DNA of 64,000 nucleotides from Candidula unifasciata (GCA_905116865.2 CAJHNH020000200.1:75001-139000); one strand, 5' to 3'. Numbered from the stretch's first letter, positions 11,171-23,577 are shown. A program made the numbers and translations. The notes: generated by a model from the sequence alone, not told the origin.

Positions 11171-11212
11171 ACACACACACACGCACACACACACACTCTC
11201 TCTCTCTCTCTC
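11171..11212. repeat. (CA)n(CT)n microsatellite
   Basis: Imperfect CA run followed by CT run. Confidence 0.9.
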
Positions 11213-11279
11213 GCCCTGGTGGTACACTCCTTAGATTACCTTTGGTCTATGTATAATGGTAACTTTTCAGAACTATCTG

Positions 11280-11560
11280 GAATTCCCATCAATGCTATAG
11301 CCTCATCTTCAGCAGCCAGTGTACAGTTCAAATGCAGATGGCACCAGCAACAGTCTGATTACATGTCCTTCTCGCCTTTCCTCCGTGTGTAGAGTGTCGA
11401 CCAAGTCCCCAGGTCAATCCCCTGCTGGAACTTTCTCCCCAGACCAAAATAATGTATCCAATAACTACAACTTGTGTGTATAATTCTACTGTCCTTGACA
11501 ACATCCTATAATTCCATCTATCCAGTGGCCTGAGAGAGCCAATCTTCACATCGTCAAGCA
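11280..11560 (-). repeat. Dispersed repeat G, copy 1
   Basis: Shares CTCATCTTCAGCAGCCAG, GCACCAGCAACAGTCTGATT and a GTCCTTCTCGCC-type block with 27800-28150, 47370-47640 and 54250-54520, all in the same orientation. On the minus strand the copies have short open frames without a known domain. Orientation is assigned by those frames only. Confidence 0.6.
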
Positions 11561-12189
11561 GTGAACCATGCTTTCGTAATGGCTGTCTCTGCGACTAGAA
11601 TTACAGCTTTTATGATTACTTTCGTGTTGGCTAATCTGATAAACTAGAATTACGGCTTTCATAATTACGTGAAGAGCATCTGTTTTAGCTTACGGATAGA
11701 AAACAATGGCTTCAGCTAGCTTTATTCCGATGATTACTGTGTGTGTGCTCGTGCACGCATTTGTGTCTGTGTGTGCGCGCGCGCACGTGTGTGAATCATT
11801 ACGTAGCAGGTCATTTGCAAAACGTCGCTGTCACCACGGTCAGTTTAAAACAAACGCAGTCTCCCGCCAGCTCTTCCGCCTCACGCACTCTCTTACCCAA
11901 GGTGTCCTTTGTATCTTGTGCTCATCTTCATGCTGGTCGGCCCCTGCCCCTCTTATGCGGCACCAAGAGTTCTGGTATTCTCGAATCCCTTGTGGTGCTT
12001 GATACAGCCAGTATATTTCAGTTTCAGAGAAAGATGTTGTTTACCAGGCAAACCTCCCCAATGTTCAAAACTCTTTCATGATGTCACAGTATTTCTGGTC
12101 TTCCCGGCTCATGGTACTCTGACAATCTTTCTATAGCATTTCAGCTCACAAACCTCTGTTATCTCCCTTATTAGCCCGAGAAGAGAATA

Positions 12190-13685
<1,496 letters not shown>

Positions 13686-13689
13686 AAAA

Positions 13690-13908
13690 TTAGCCCGACT
13701 CGCTAGCGTAGTTGGTTAAATCTGACTTCACGCCGACCGGGTGACGAACTCCTTGTGGTCCGGGTTGACGCCCGGGGGTACGCAGAAAACCCAAATTTCT
13801 CCCAGATTCACGGTATCTATCATGATATCAAAGCCGAAGGGTTGCGATATCCACAGTATCGAGCCAACAACTCATGGTTTCTGGATATGAAAAAAAAAAA
13901 AAAAAAAT
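13690..13908 (+). mobile_element. tRNA-derived SINE, family D
   Basis: Head with A box TAGCGTAGTTGG and a degenerate B box (GGGTTGACGCCC), body TCCCAGATTCACGGTATCTA and GCCGAAGGGTTGCGATATCC, end TTTCTGGATATG plus A17. It lies directly against the LINE 3' end, and may have used it as target. Confidence 0.85.
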
Positions 13909-14147
13909 CCTCCCCTAATGACTGCGAAATAGTTTATAACTCGCATTCTTATGTTGCTTAAGGCAAGATAGATGGTTTTAAAATTGTGACTGATTTCAAT
14001 GCTGGTATTCAACCATAGATAAGACTTTTAATGTTGTTAAATCTTTGCGTTGATATGGCCATCCTCTTTCTGACTTATGTTAGTCTCCATTATTGTTATT
14101 TGTCTGTTGACTGTATTGTTTTGCTTCAAAATCCAGGTCATAGGAAG

Positions 14148-14438
14148 TAGGGCTGTACCGAATATTCGCTTCGGGGCCGAATAGTAGGCACTATAACTAT
14201 TCGGTATTCGGTCGAATACAGGCGGTCGGGCTGAATACGTATAGTGGTTACCTTACACAGGTTTCTGCATACACTGCGATGGACTGAAATAACTCTCTCA
14301 TTAAAACAATAGCTGCTGTTGCCTAAGTTTGTCGTAGCGGGGGAAAATGCGACCCGATTGCGTGGTACAGCAGCTGGCAAGATCTTTGCCTGCTGACTCG
14401 ACCGAGGCATTACAGCAAATGTTCTCAAACTGGGTGAG
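14148..14438 (+). mobile_element. Left part of an older hAT-like element with TACCGAATATTCG end
   Basis: AGGGCTGTACCGAATATTCG and following CGAATA/TATTCGG palindromic words are typical of non-autonomous hAT elements. It is followed by a GTTCTCAAACTGGGTG segment into which the element at 14439-16258 inserted; the interrupted sequence continues at 16267 (TATGCCAGGGGTGCC). Confidence 0.45.
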
Positions 14439-16258
14439 CAGTGTTGCCACTTTGGATCTTTTATATCCAAATTTAGATCTTTTTCATTGCATTTAGATAC
14501 TGTTTTTGACGTTTAGATCGTAAATATTTTTCTAGACGCTTTTCATATGGAGTTAGATATTTTATAGATTTTTTTTCTTTCATTGTCAATTTAATAATTA
14601 CTGTGTAAAATATTTACTACAATATTTTTATTTTGGTCTGGCACGTACATTGTGACAACTGCCATTATTTGAACTTTGAACTCTCACTGAGGTCAAGGCA
14701 CAAATATCTGGCAGCCCCGGTACTGATCAATAAAAACGCGCGTAAATCATACTAACTTTGTTTCAACCGTATCCTCACTGTGCTGACTTTGCGTTTCTTT
14801 TTCATGTGATTTAAAAAAAATAATTTCTCACCTTCTTATGTGGCTTTCACTTTGAAAAAACCTTTCAACATGCCAAAAGTAAAGTATGAGCAAAAAATTT
14901 GGAAATAGTGGTTGCATGATGACAAAATTAAAAAATTTGGATATGACCAAAGCTTGTTGTAAGTACTGCAAGTGTGAAATTGAAGCGAAAATACAAAACT
15001 CAAAAGAGTCATGCAGAGACTATAAAAGCATAAAACTGCAGTTTCATTTAAAGATATCACACCGCTGACATTTGTTTTCATAACTATACTGATAAAGGAA
15101 TCATCAAAAGTTGAAGTATCAGTCGCAATGTTTTTAATTTGTCACTGTGCAATTTCAAACTGTGACCATTTGATCGATTTGTAAAAAATCTTGGACTAGT
15201 TCGATTTGAAAAGTGTGATGTAGAAAGTATAGTTTAGGAACTGAAGGACCTTTTAATCAGCAAACAGTTAGGCTTGAAGAATTTGGCTGTAATTGGTACG
15301 GATAATGCCTCAGTGATGGTTGGTATAAACAATGGCGTTTATGCCAAGTTGAAGGAAGCTAACCGATCGTTAATACTTATAAAATGTATGCGTCATTCAT
15401 TGCAGCTAGCATTATCACATGCTTCATCTAAATATTTACCAAGGAATTTGGAATACCTTATTGCTGAAACACTTTACCGGTTTTCGAAATCATTTGTCAG
15501 ACAACAGCAATACAATACATTATATACAGCCTTGAATGATGGTTCCACACCACCGAAAATTCTGTCAGATTGCAAAACTAGATGGTTATCAATTTAACCA
15601 GCTGTTAAAAGAATTATGAAGCAATGGCTGAAGTTGAAGACACACTTTGAAATAACAAGACAAAGTGAAAAGTGCTACACAGCTGACATACTATATGGAC
15701 TGTACAGTGATGAAACAAACAAAACAGAAACTAAAGCGTTTTGGAGTGAAGTGAGACAATTTGAAGATGCCTCATCAAACAGTCCATTCTGTAAGCTCTT
15801 TAAAGTGTCATGTCTGCCATGATACTACCACTCAAATGCTGACGTAGAAAGAGTTTTCAGTGCTAGGAATTATATCAAATCTAACCTAAAAAACAGGATG
15901 AAATTTGACCTCTTAAATGCTATCGTGCCAATGAATATCGGCCTGATGAGACTAGAGAAATAAGCCTACTGTTCCACTTATAAAGAAATTTGAACAGCTA
16001 AAGCATACCAGGGTCATTTTGGATCTGAAGCTTCAACTTCATTATCCAAGCTAAGTTTATCCTGTGGATCTTGTGAGGCAGGCATCAGTGAAGGTGAGGA
16101 CATGATTATGTAGGGTAAGTCATAACGAAAGCTATGTAATTTTTGACTTTTTCAATTTGGATGTTTTTTCTAGATCTTTTCCACGGAGATTCAGATCTTT
16201 TTAGATATTTTTCGACACCATTTTGGATATTTTTTGTCAAAGAAAAGTGGCAACACTG
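14439..16258 (+). mobile_element. hAT transposon with perfect TIRs and target duplication
   Basis: Both ends carry the 15-bp terminal inverted repeat CAGTGTTGCCACTTT (14439-14453 and, inverted, 16244-16258). The 8-bp target duplication TGGGTGAG is intact on both sides (14431-14438 and 16259-16266). Subterminal TTTAGATC/AGATCTTTT words are repeated at both ends. Length 1,820 bp. It contains a decayed transposase. Confidence 0.95.
14886..15966 (+). pseudogene. hAT transposase, degenerate
   Basis: Segments in order: a BED-like zinc finger piece with KACCKYCKCEIEAK and a distal FHLKISHR (C2-H...H), then NLAVIGTDNASVMVG, LIKCMRHSLQLALSHAS, FVRQQQYN, ILSDCKTRWLSI, and the C-terminal hAT dimerisation segment SNADVERVFSARNYIKSN with LKNRMKFDLLNAI. 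Stops near 15068, 15235, 15597 and 15822 break the frame, and the region between the zinc finger and core is short. Compared with full hAT transposases (about 600 residues), roughly half is present. It cannot be active. Confidence 0.88.
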
Positions 16259-16266
16259 TGGGTGAG

Positions 16267-16840
16267 TATGCCAGGGGTGCCGCGGCGAAAATCAAGAAAA
16301 GTCGGCTATAAATTGTGAATTATTAAAAAAGGCATTAAGATACTTAATAGTTAAAATTTAAATTGTGTTTCCTCGCCATTGTCGAAAAGAGTTTTACAAA
16401 CTATTACTCTGAGAGTTTTCTCTCAGACGTCTCTCTTTAGCTTGCTGCGTTTGGCTTCTTGCAAAGTGCAACAGTCTGTCACTCTCACTAACCACAAATA
16501 ACAAAACGTGCCATTTGCTGTCTTTCCCTGTCGAGGGTAACAAGCACGAATGTCCTCTTTTGATGTCTGTGGTGTTATCTTTGCGGCAGTATCAATCAAA
16601 CACATTTAGTTTCATCGTTTTGTCTCTGCTGGGTTTCTCCAACACTGTTTCAGTATAACCACATCTCTGTCCTCGAGGGGTTTTGTGTGCGTGTCTGCAA
16701 TTGTTTTGGATTGATAGAAAACAAGTGAAAATCTTTCTGAGGTAGCATGCAAACAATCGTTTTCTAACCTCTAATGAAAGGAATTCTTCTTCTTCTTCTT
16801 CTGATCCTCCTCCACCTCCTCTTCCTTTTTCACTTCCTCT
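16267..16840. other. No gene seen; short CTT/CTC-rich stretch
   Basis: 16780-16840 is a TTC/CTC low-complexity run. The remainder has no feature I can support. Confidence 0.4.
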
Positions 16841-16844
16841 TTTA

Positions 16845-17290
16845 TCGCTTTGGGTGTCGAAGGCTCTGTTTTTCGCTTTTCTGGCTGCCTCGACCACAGA
16901 CACATCGTGCTGTTGTAGAATTTATCTGATGTTATCTTACCATCCTGTTATGGTCTACCTTATGCTCTGCGTCCTTTCTCTCCGTATGGTGTATACCTTG
17001 TATATTAAAGCGTCACAAAGCATTCTCTCTATGTAGGCAGAACATTTGATCTGTTGTCTCTGCATGTAATTTAGGAATGATTCTGGGCCGACTTTTTCTC
17101 TTGTGGCCCTATATTTGATCTCTTCTGTTCTCTCATGCAGCACTACTCAGATATCTCATTTCCAACTAATGTTCTTGTCTGGTTTGTTTCGGGTGACGAT
17201 GCCTGCCACTCGTAGCATAAGCTGGGATGGACATGGATTTGTTGCATAAAACGTTTTTCAATTCATACATGGCAGTTTATCCTTGCTTGT
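16845..17290 (-). pseudogene. Non-LTR retrotransposon C-terminal remnant
   Basis: On the minus strand: HERTEEIKYRATREKVGPES, RQQIKCSAYIERML, LIYKVYTIRRERTQS, then DNIRQILQQHDVSVVEAARK-like sequence. This is the RxxQIKxxxHIxRM ... DNI ... DR/AR end of an RTE-like LINE. The similar WIDNISEILRQYGLTTTRA segment at 55228 belongs to a related copy. Confidence 0.6.
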
Positions 17291-17349
17291 TGCGTTCTTT
17301 TTCTATATCACACATCCCCTATCCGAGCCGCCTTAAAGCACATAAGGCC

Positions 17350-18500
17350 CGAATCGCTGTTCCAGCCACCTCTATCAAATCTGTCTTATAGTTCATGCCG
17401 TGAGGCGTTGGTAGTCATGTCTACCCACAACCTTGTGTCTCGTGTAGTTTCAGTCAGCTCTGATATTGATGATCATCCATGTTATGCTGTCAAACTGTCC
17501 AGCATCTTCTCTCTCAGTCTTGTTCTGCCTCTTCTCCTCTCCTTATGATGTAAGAAATCACTCCTTTTCATGGGTCAGTTTAAGACATCTTTATAATTTT
17601 TTCCCCCTAAATCTGTCCAGAGTTTTCTAGTCTCTGGTCTATAAAACCACATCTCCGCAGCATCCAAAAACTATTTCAATGATACTCTAACTTTTAGGCA
17701 GTAATGCAGATAAAGATGGGGGAATCTGACAGAGATTTTAAAGTAGGATTACAAATGGCAAGAGGAGCTTTCATGGCACTAGGAAATGTGTGGAGGTCAA
17801 AAGAAATTAAAACTATTAATAAATATAACATGCTTAATTCTAATTTCGAATCAGTAGTTCTGTACATAGCGGAGACACAGAGAACAACTAAAACAATGAT
17901 ACACATTCATTAACTGGCGCATGTGAAGAACATAGGAAATTAAATGATATGATAGAATGTGTAATGTTCATCTTTGGGAGAAAACTAAACTAGTTCCAGT
18001 GGACTAAGGGGAGAAGAAAATAAGCTGGCGTTGATAGACACACTTTGAGAAAACCGAAGCACAATATAACTAGAATGTCTTTGCAATGGAACCCACCAGG
18101 GAATAAAAATAAAGGAAGACCTACAAACTCACGGAAAAGGGAGCTAGAGCGTGAAGTTAAAATGACGGGTAAGATTGTAGGTGAGCTGCGCGCAACAGGC
18201 AAGGATAGATACACTCGGCGTGAGTTAGCTGAAGACGTATGGGGGTAGAAGGCAAAAAAGGACAGAATAATCGTCCGTCCATGATTCACTTCGGTATATC
18301 AGGATATGATTTATATAGTTCTTCAGACTTTCCTTTTTTGTTCGAAATTGCATAGAATGCTGGCATGGAATATTCTCCATTTAGTCAAATTGCTGCTTTT
18401 GCTTGACCTATTCTTCATTTAACTCCTCCATCTGCTGTTATCAGGACACCCAAGTACTTAAGTGTACCAGCTTGCTAGAGGATTGTCCCTTTAACTCTAA
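17350..18500 (-). pseudogene. Non-LTR retrotransposon C-terminal remnant, split by an insertion
   Basis: Minus-strand pieces at 18285-18500 (LKYLGVLITADGGVK, then MENIPCQHSMQFRTKKESLK and a YRSESW-like block) and at 17350-17694 (LDAAEMWFYR ... and GRHDYQRL near the end) are consecutive parts of one element. The second piece is the diverged sister of 7495-7862 (shared CACGAGACA, AGACATGACTACCAACGCC). The plus-strand RTE-like fragment at 17695-18280 lies between them. Confidence 0.7.
17695..18280 (+). pseudogene. RTE-like LINE 3' fragment inserted into another LINE
   Basis: Nucleotide-level match to 41339-41935, starting at TAGGCAGTAATG and ending at the same GGGGGTAGAAGGCA 3' end. Protein pieces: ARGAFMALGNVWRSKEIK, SVVLYIAETQRTTK, then PPGNKNKGRPTNSRKRELE. 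5'-truncated and frame-shifted. Confidence 0.88.
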
Positions 18501-18523
18501 TTTTATCCATTAACCTCTATGGC

Positions 18524-18595
18524 ATGTGTGTGTGTGTGTGTGTGTGTGCACGCGTAGGCTTCTTGGATTCTAATTATATACATACGCACGCACGT

Positions 18596-18655
<60 letters not shown>

Positions 18656-18672
18656 TGTCACACACACACATG
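18524..18672. repeat. (TG)n / (CT)n / (GT)n / (CA)n compound microsatellite
   Basis: Four dinucleotide blocks in a row; ORFs here are spurious. Confidence 0.93.
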
Positions 18673-18799
18673 TTTGAGAATGCAATACTTTTGCGATTCT
18701 AACATAAACTGGCTCTTTTCTTGTATTCCAAATCTACAGGGTCCGTGGCAGACCTTTAAAAAAAAAAATAAGGTTCGCGGAAAAATTTTAAACTGCACC

Positions 18800-19290
18800 A
18801 TTTCCTCAAATCAGGAAAGGGCAACCTGTTCTGGTCCGCGGGTCGAGTTTAGAATTACTAACTTGATCGTGGACCATATATTAAAAAAAAAAAAAAAATC
18901 TATTAGAAACATTACACCCGGATTTCCCACTTTTGTAGGATAATGTAAAATTAGAATTCCCGTTATGCCTCTGGCCAAACACACTGGCCAACTGAAGCGC
19001 TTCTCTATATTCCTAAATGTGTCCGTCCAAGCTGGTTATTTGCAGAAATCTTATTACTAAAAGAAAGTAGTTCCGGATATTACTGTTTTGATTATCACTT
19101 TTTTTTTTGGGGGGGGGTGTTGATATTTGGAGTTTTGTTTTCTTTCTGCATACGAACGTATATTTTTGTGTTCTGCTATTTTTTTTTTTTTTAGGTCAAG
19201 AGCCAAATTATATAGTAATATTACACCAGTTAACAACTGCTCGAGCGGGCCAGTTGTGACCCTCTGGCAATAGTTTGTCTAACTCTGAAT
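18800..19290 (+). mobile_element. DNA transposon-like repeat, copy 1
   Basis: GGGCAACCTG ... TTTAGAATTACTAACTTG ... GATTTCCCACTTTTGT ... G-tract ... GTTGATATTTGGAGTTTTG appear in the same order at 51455-52280. GGGCAACC near the start and CTCTGGCAATAGTTTG near the end resemble ends of hAT-like non-autonomous elements. No TSD found. Confidence 0.5.
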
Positions 19291-19319
19291 TACCTGCACA
19301 ATAGCAACCTGTCTACTTT

Positions 19320-20260
19320 GTCTATTATTTAGCCACATATGTGCGCACACACATCCACGCAGCTATACACACCTACTCACACACCCTGACACACATAAAC
19401 GCATACTTCCCTACTCACCAAATATATATCACATCTATGTGGTGATGAACAGCAGTACAGAATGAACACGTATAATGAGAAATCGACAACATTTACAATA
19501 TCAAAATTCCACGTTCAACGCAACACAAACTACACCAATAAGCACAAGCTCCACCCACAAACTACCAGATTTTAACGAGCTGGAAGGCCGAAAATAACAT
19601 CGGCTCCAGACAAAACAGGACAGGATACCAGTCTCTCAAGTGATTACTTCAATTTAAGTCAGTGGTTCCAACTGTCTGGCCCGCAGAACCCCAGGGATTC
19701 GCGAAACAATTCGACCTTTTCAACTTACAAGCATCCGCACTTACGACCAAAAAAAATAAAAACGGTAATTTTGTGTGTATGATATAGTACATATTATATA
19801 TATCTTTCACATTATGTACACACACAGACTAAAATTTTGCATTTTATGTACAATTTTTATAAACTGTGGAAAAAAATTTGAGCTAACTATGATGAGTGCG
19901 GGGAAAAATGACCTACACAATAATAACAAAATGTGCAAAGTCAACAACTTTTGACGACAGGGTAATGATTCCGAAAAAAAAAAAAAACCAGGATATAAAG
20001 AAAGTAAAAAAGCACAAACAAGAAGTTCTGAGAAGGGATTGATTAACATAAAGTAATCAGCCCTACATCTAAAGAAACACAAACTCAAACATAAAAAGAT
20101 GTTAATAAACTAAACATATTTACATCTAAACATCCGAGTCACAACAGGAGAAGCGCTAAGGGGTCAGCCATCTGATTAATAAAGAAGATAAACTGTGGAG
20201 TGCAACGTGAAGCAGGGGCTCAAGACATTCACAAGCAACGGTCAACTTAAGACATGAGTA
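19320..20260. other. No gene seen; hAT-like end near 19663
   Basis: A CAGTGGTTCCAACTGTCTGG word at 19661-19682 and GAACCCCAGGGATTCGCG resemble a hAT left end. The rest, including CA-rich 19340-19400 and A14 at 19975, holds nothing further. Confidence 0.35.
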
Positions 20261-20269
20261 CATTCTTAC

Positions 20270-20335
20270 CTTATTGAGCATGGCCACTCGAACCATTCCT
20301 TCCTCTACAAAATACATACAGTCTGCCTTGTCACC
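20270..20335 (-). CDS. PRKAR2-like: PKA type II regulatory subunit, next exon of cAMP-binding domain
   Basis: On the minus strand a 66-nt exon (22 codons, phase 0 at both ends) lies between a TTTTCGCAG acceptor and a GTAAGAATG donor. It reads GDKADCMYFVEEG followed by MVRVAMLNK. This is the beta-strand region of a cyclic-nucleotide-binding domain that follows the G-E-x-I-I-x-Q segment encoded by the exon at 43578-43652, so the two are consecutive exons. The exon stops short of the phosphate-binding cassette (FGELA...PRAA), which must be on a later exon; I looked for it in 1-20269 and did not find it. The minus-strand open frame runs into the intron on both sides, so the ATG-to-stop ORF here is not the gene model. 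Confidence 0.87.
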
Positions 20336-20577
20336 CTGCGAAAACAAAATGGTGAGATTTGTGCCTTAATAGAGAAGTCTCTCTCTAATTTACTTTTCTC
20401 GCTCTCGATCCTCCATCCATCTTTCCCCATCCTTCACTAACTCGCTATGTCTTACTTTCTTGTTCTTCCTTATTGTATCTTTTCTTTCAGCACTTTTTAC
20501 TTGTTTTGTCTCTTTTTTTTATATAATCTTCTTTAGCTTTTATTTCATTTTGGGTTGCCTGGAGGGAGGGAGGAAGG

Positions 20578-20975
20578 GGGGGGGGGGGGGGCGCCTGCGT
20601 GGTCTTGAGGCATGGTGTCCGCCTCGAGCGCTAGAGATTCCGGGTTCAATCCCCGGTAAGGGCTGGAATTTTTTCACAAGGACTTAGACTTCTAGTAATT
20701 TCCCCGGGGTCTAATGGTAGTGAGATCTGACGCCCGTGTGCATTGTTGCGCACGTAAAAAATTCCTAGGCAGTTGGAAATCGAAAAGAGTAGCCTAACAA
20801 CGCTGCCTGGGCAAAGTGTGGAGTTAAAAAAAATCTACCCAAAGTATTTCAGGATCCTCGCCGGTGCTACAGAGCCTGTACAATGTGCTGAGCTTCTTCG
20901 GACATAGACTTGAGTTAGAAGTAGAACGAAGCATTATAGGTTACTACCTAAGTGCCATAATGTTAATCCGTTGTT
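20578..20975 (+). mobile_element. tRNA-derived SINE, family A
   Basis: Preceded by a G tract (20577-20590). Head GTGGTCTTGAGGCATGGTGT, B box GGTTCAATCCC, body GTAATTTCCCCGGGGTCTAA, GTGTGCATTGTTGCGCACGT (a short palindrome), and tail with GTGCTACAGAGCCTGTA and TAGAAGTAGAACGAAGCA. About 370 bp, as in the three other copies. Confidence 0.9.
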
Positions 20976-21339
20976 CAACAACTATCGGCTCTTATCATTA
21001 CATATAGCAAGTTTTGCTGTCTTTCTATTCTGAGTGCACTGTCAGGTATCATCATTTATCCATGATTTTTCTCTTGCTATGTGAACGGATCAATCATTCT
21101 CCCTTTATTTCTTATGGGAAAATATGTTTTTCATACGTACTATTTGATATACGTAAGAGCTTCGGGAACGGATTAAGTACCGACCGAGGTACGTGATACC
21201 AGAATTTTGTGTATGTGGTATAAAGCAGCAACTGGTTACAGGTGAAATCTTGAGGATACCACCATATAGCGTCTGGGCGTCCAGAAACTCATACCCGACG
21301 ACTAATTTTTATTTTCAAACTTATCGAATATCAAAGCAA

Positions 21340-21505
21340 TGTTTCCCCTTTGTAAATCTGAACCCAGACGACGCAAACAATAGATTGCACAATTTATTGC
21401 CTGGTATCGTTCACTTTATCCCGTCAGGTGCATACTACAGCAATCATTGATTAAATTGAAGCAAATCAATGAATTCTTCGAACAGAAACACAAAATCGAC
21501 TACAT
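21340..21505 (-). mobile_element. Penelope-like element 3' tail
   Basis: Diverged match to 55530-55660 (minus strand): GCACAATxTATTGCCTGGTA, ATCxCGTCAGGTGCAT, then an AAxTGAA-rich end. In the other copy this tail follows the GIY-YIG-like coding part. Confidence 0.55.
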
Positions 21506-21574
21506 TAAAAAAAAAAAATTTTTTTTAATCGAACCTGTTAATTCAACGGTCATTCAGAATAAATCGCTGATATG

Positions 21575-21955
21575 TGGGGTCTACGTGGTCTCGAGGCAAC
21601 GTGTCCGCCTCGAGTGCTAGAGGTTCCGGGTTCAATCCCCGGAAAAGGCTGGAGTTTTTTCACGTGGACTTGTAGTAATTCCCTCTGGTCTGTGGGTAGT
21701 GAGATCGGACGCCTGTGTGCATTGTTGCGCACGTTAAAAAATCCCCAGGCAGTTGGAAATTGAAAAGAGCAGCCTAACGACGCTGCCCAGGCAAAATTTG
21801 GAGCTAAAAATCTACCCAAAGTATTTCATGATCCTCGCCGGTGCTACAGAGCCTGTGCACTGTGCTGAGCTTCTTCGGACTCAGACTTGAGTTAGAAGAA
21901 GAACGAAGCACGTATGGGTTACATCCGTGTGCCATGATGTTGATCCGTTGTTCAA
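21575..21955 (+). mobile_element. tRNA-derived SINE, family A (best copy)
   Basis: Head GTGGTCTCGAGGCAACGTGT, CGCCTCGAGTGCTAGAGGTT, B box GGTTCAATCCC at about 21630. Body and tail match 20590-20975 at about 600 bp further upstream, same orientation. RNA polymerase III promoter boxes imply tRNA ancestry; a leucine or serine tRNA-like long arm is possible but unproven. Confidence 0.92.
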
Positions 21956-22254
21956 ACCTGATGCAGTACACATTTTATTTTTCTAAATGCTTAGTTGTCA
22001 AAGACTTAGATGGGTAGGAGATAAGTGGAGGAGGAGAGAGTCTCTAGTGAAAGCCTCTGTTACACATAGGTAGAAGATGTCGAGGGCATTCTCTACTGCG
22101 ACTTAACGTTGTGCAGAAGCGATAGGTGACTGGTACATGTACTGGGGTGGATTCCTGGGGAGAGGGTGCTAGGGATCGAGTTGCCTGGCGGGCCAAATAC
22201 GGATCAAGGAGGATATGATTGCGGGTAGCTTAAAACTTGAGCGAATGAGAAAAG

Positions 22255-22515
22255 TGCGAGAAGCCGTGGTCCAGCGGTTAGACGCTCGCCTGCCGATCGG
22301 AAGTTTGTAGGTTCGGTTCCTGACAAAGGCACATTTTTTTTTTTAAATGACCTTGCTTCGAGGTCGACCCAGCCTTGAATTGGTACCAGGTACAGTCCTG
22401 TAAAGTAAAGGCGGCCGGCGTGATGCTGACCACATCACCTACCAAGTGCCGTTGGGTCTATAAAATACGTGTCTCGCCCTATATACCCAATACGCCTGAA
22501 AGGCGTAAAACGTAA
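22255..22515 (+). mobile_element. tRNA-derived SINE, family C (best copy)
   Basis: Head GTGGTCCAGCGGTTAGACGC, B box GGTTCGGTTCC, body GTCGACCCAGCCTTGAATTG, GGTACCAGGTACAG, core GCGGCCGGCGTGATGCTGAC, GTGCCGTTGGGTCTATAAAA, and a tail hairpin ACGCCTGAAAGGCGT near 22490-22506. Confidence 0.93.
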
Positions 22516-22529
22516 CGTTAAAAAAAAGT

Positions 22530-22800
22530 AAAGATGACTTTTCACGCCTTAGGCGCATCGGGTATATGGAAAGAGCATCCCACATTTCTACAGACCAATC
22601 GGCACAAGGTGGGTAATATGGTCAGGATGACGTCGGCCGTCTTTACTTCCCTAGAACAGCCATCCTGGAACCCATTTTAGGTTATGGCGCCCCATACCAC
22701 GATAAAAATCCACGCAGCCAGCAGTGGGTTTCGATCGCGGTACGTTGGAGTTACGAGTCGGACTCGCAACACCTATGACATGAACGCCATAAAATATAGG
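22530..22800 (-). mobile_element. tRNA-derived SINE, family C, inverted next to the previous copy
   Basis: Reverse complement of family C: tail hairpin CGCCTTAGGCG at about 22546, core near 22620-22650, and a head with TGCGAGTCCGACTCG close to 22760. It lies tail-to-tail with the copy at 22255-22515, about 15 bp apart. A third tail fragment (TATACCCAATACACCTGAAA) follows at 22805-22850. Confidence 0.88.
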
Positions 22801-23142
22801 TCAAGCCCTATATACCCAATACACCTGAAAGGCGTGGATATGGTCCTTTACATTATGTTACGTTAATATGAGAAAAGTCAGTTAAACGCATGCGTAAAAA
22901 TGACCTGAAATACAACGCTTGAATTACGGAACTTTTCCTATGCGAGCGCAACCTGCTAGTCACACTTGCTTTTGCCATATGGTATGATGCTCCTACCTCC
23001 CTGTAGTATAACATCTTCTTTTCTCTGCTCCTGGAATGCCTCGCAGTGTCACGGCAGGAAGAGATCTCTGCAACGGGCCTTTCTGTTCCCTTCGTATACA
23101 GTACCTTCCAGTGTCTTTGATATCCATGCGGTCCATATCCTG

Positions 23143-23577
23143 CGTAACTATTTTTTGGCCAACACTATGCTATCAATGCCAAAAGTGGACACTTACATCC
23201 TCCAATGAACGTAAAATTGTGACAACACAGATGAAATGCCTTAGAAGAGCTGCAGGAGTTTCAAGGAAAGACAGAATACGAAATCATGAAATCAGCTGAA
23301 TGCTAGGAATAAAGCCAGTCTTACAGGGTCATCAAAGAACACCAAATTAAGTGGTTTGGACACCTAACAAGAATGCCCTGGTACTATCCGCCCCAGCGAG
23401 CCACACTAAAACGTTACAACGGGTATAGAGCCAGTGGAAGACCTCGGAAAATATGGAGTGATGGCATTAATAACAGCCTTACAGAAATGAACATCAGTCT
23501 TAAAAGTGCTCTTGACAGAGCTCATCAACGAACATTACATCTCCCCTGGACCAGGTAAAAGGTGGAAGAGAAGAAGA
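23143..23577 (+). pseudogene. LINE 3' end, 5'-truncated copy
   Basis: Close nucleotide match to 13247-13680 of the copy at 12190: LTSSNERKIVTTQMKCLRRA, SRKDRIRNHEI, WFGHLTRMPWYYPPQ, RYNGYRASGRPRKIW. Ends with the same GGTGGAAGAGAAGAAGAA. The 5' boundary is at about 23143 (TAACTATTTTTTGGCCAACA). Confidence 0.9.

Noticed and set aside
21582..21660. Possible functional tRNA genes at SINE heads (also 22258, 31573, 48183, 51010)
   Set aside because: B boxes are good but the acceptor stem does not close and each is followed by a SINE body present in several copies.
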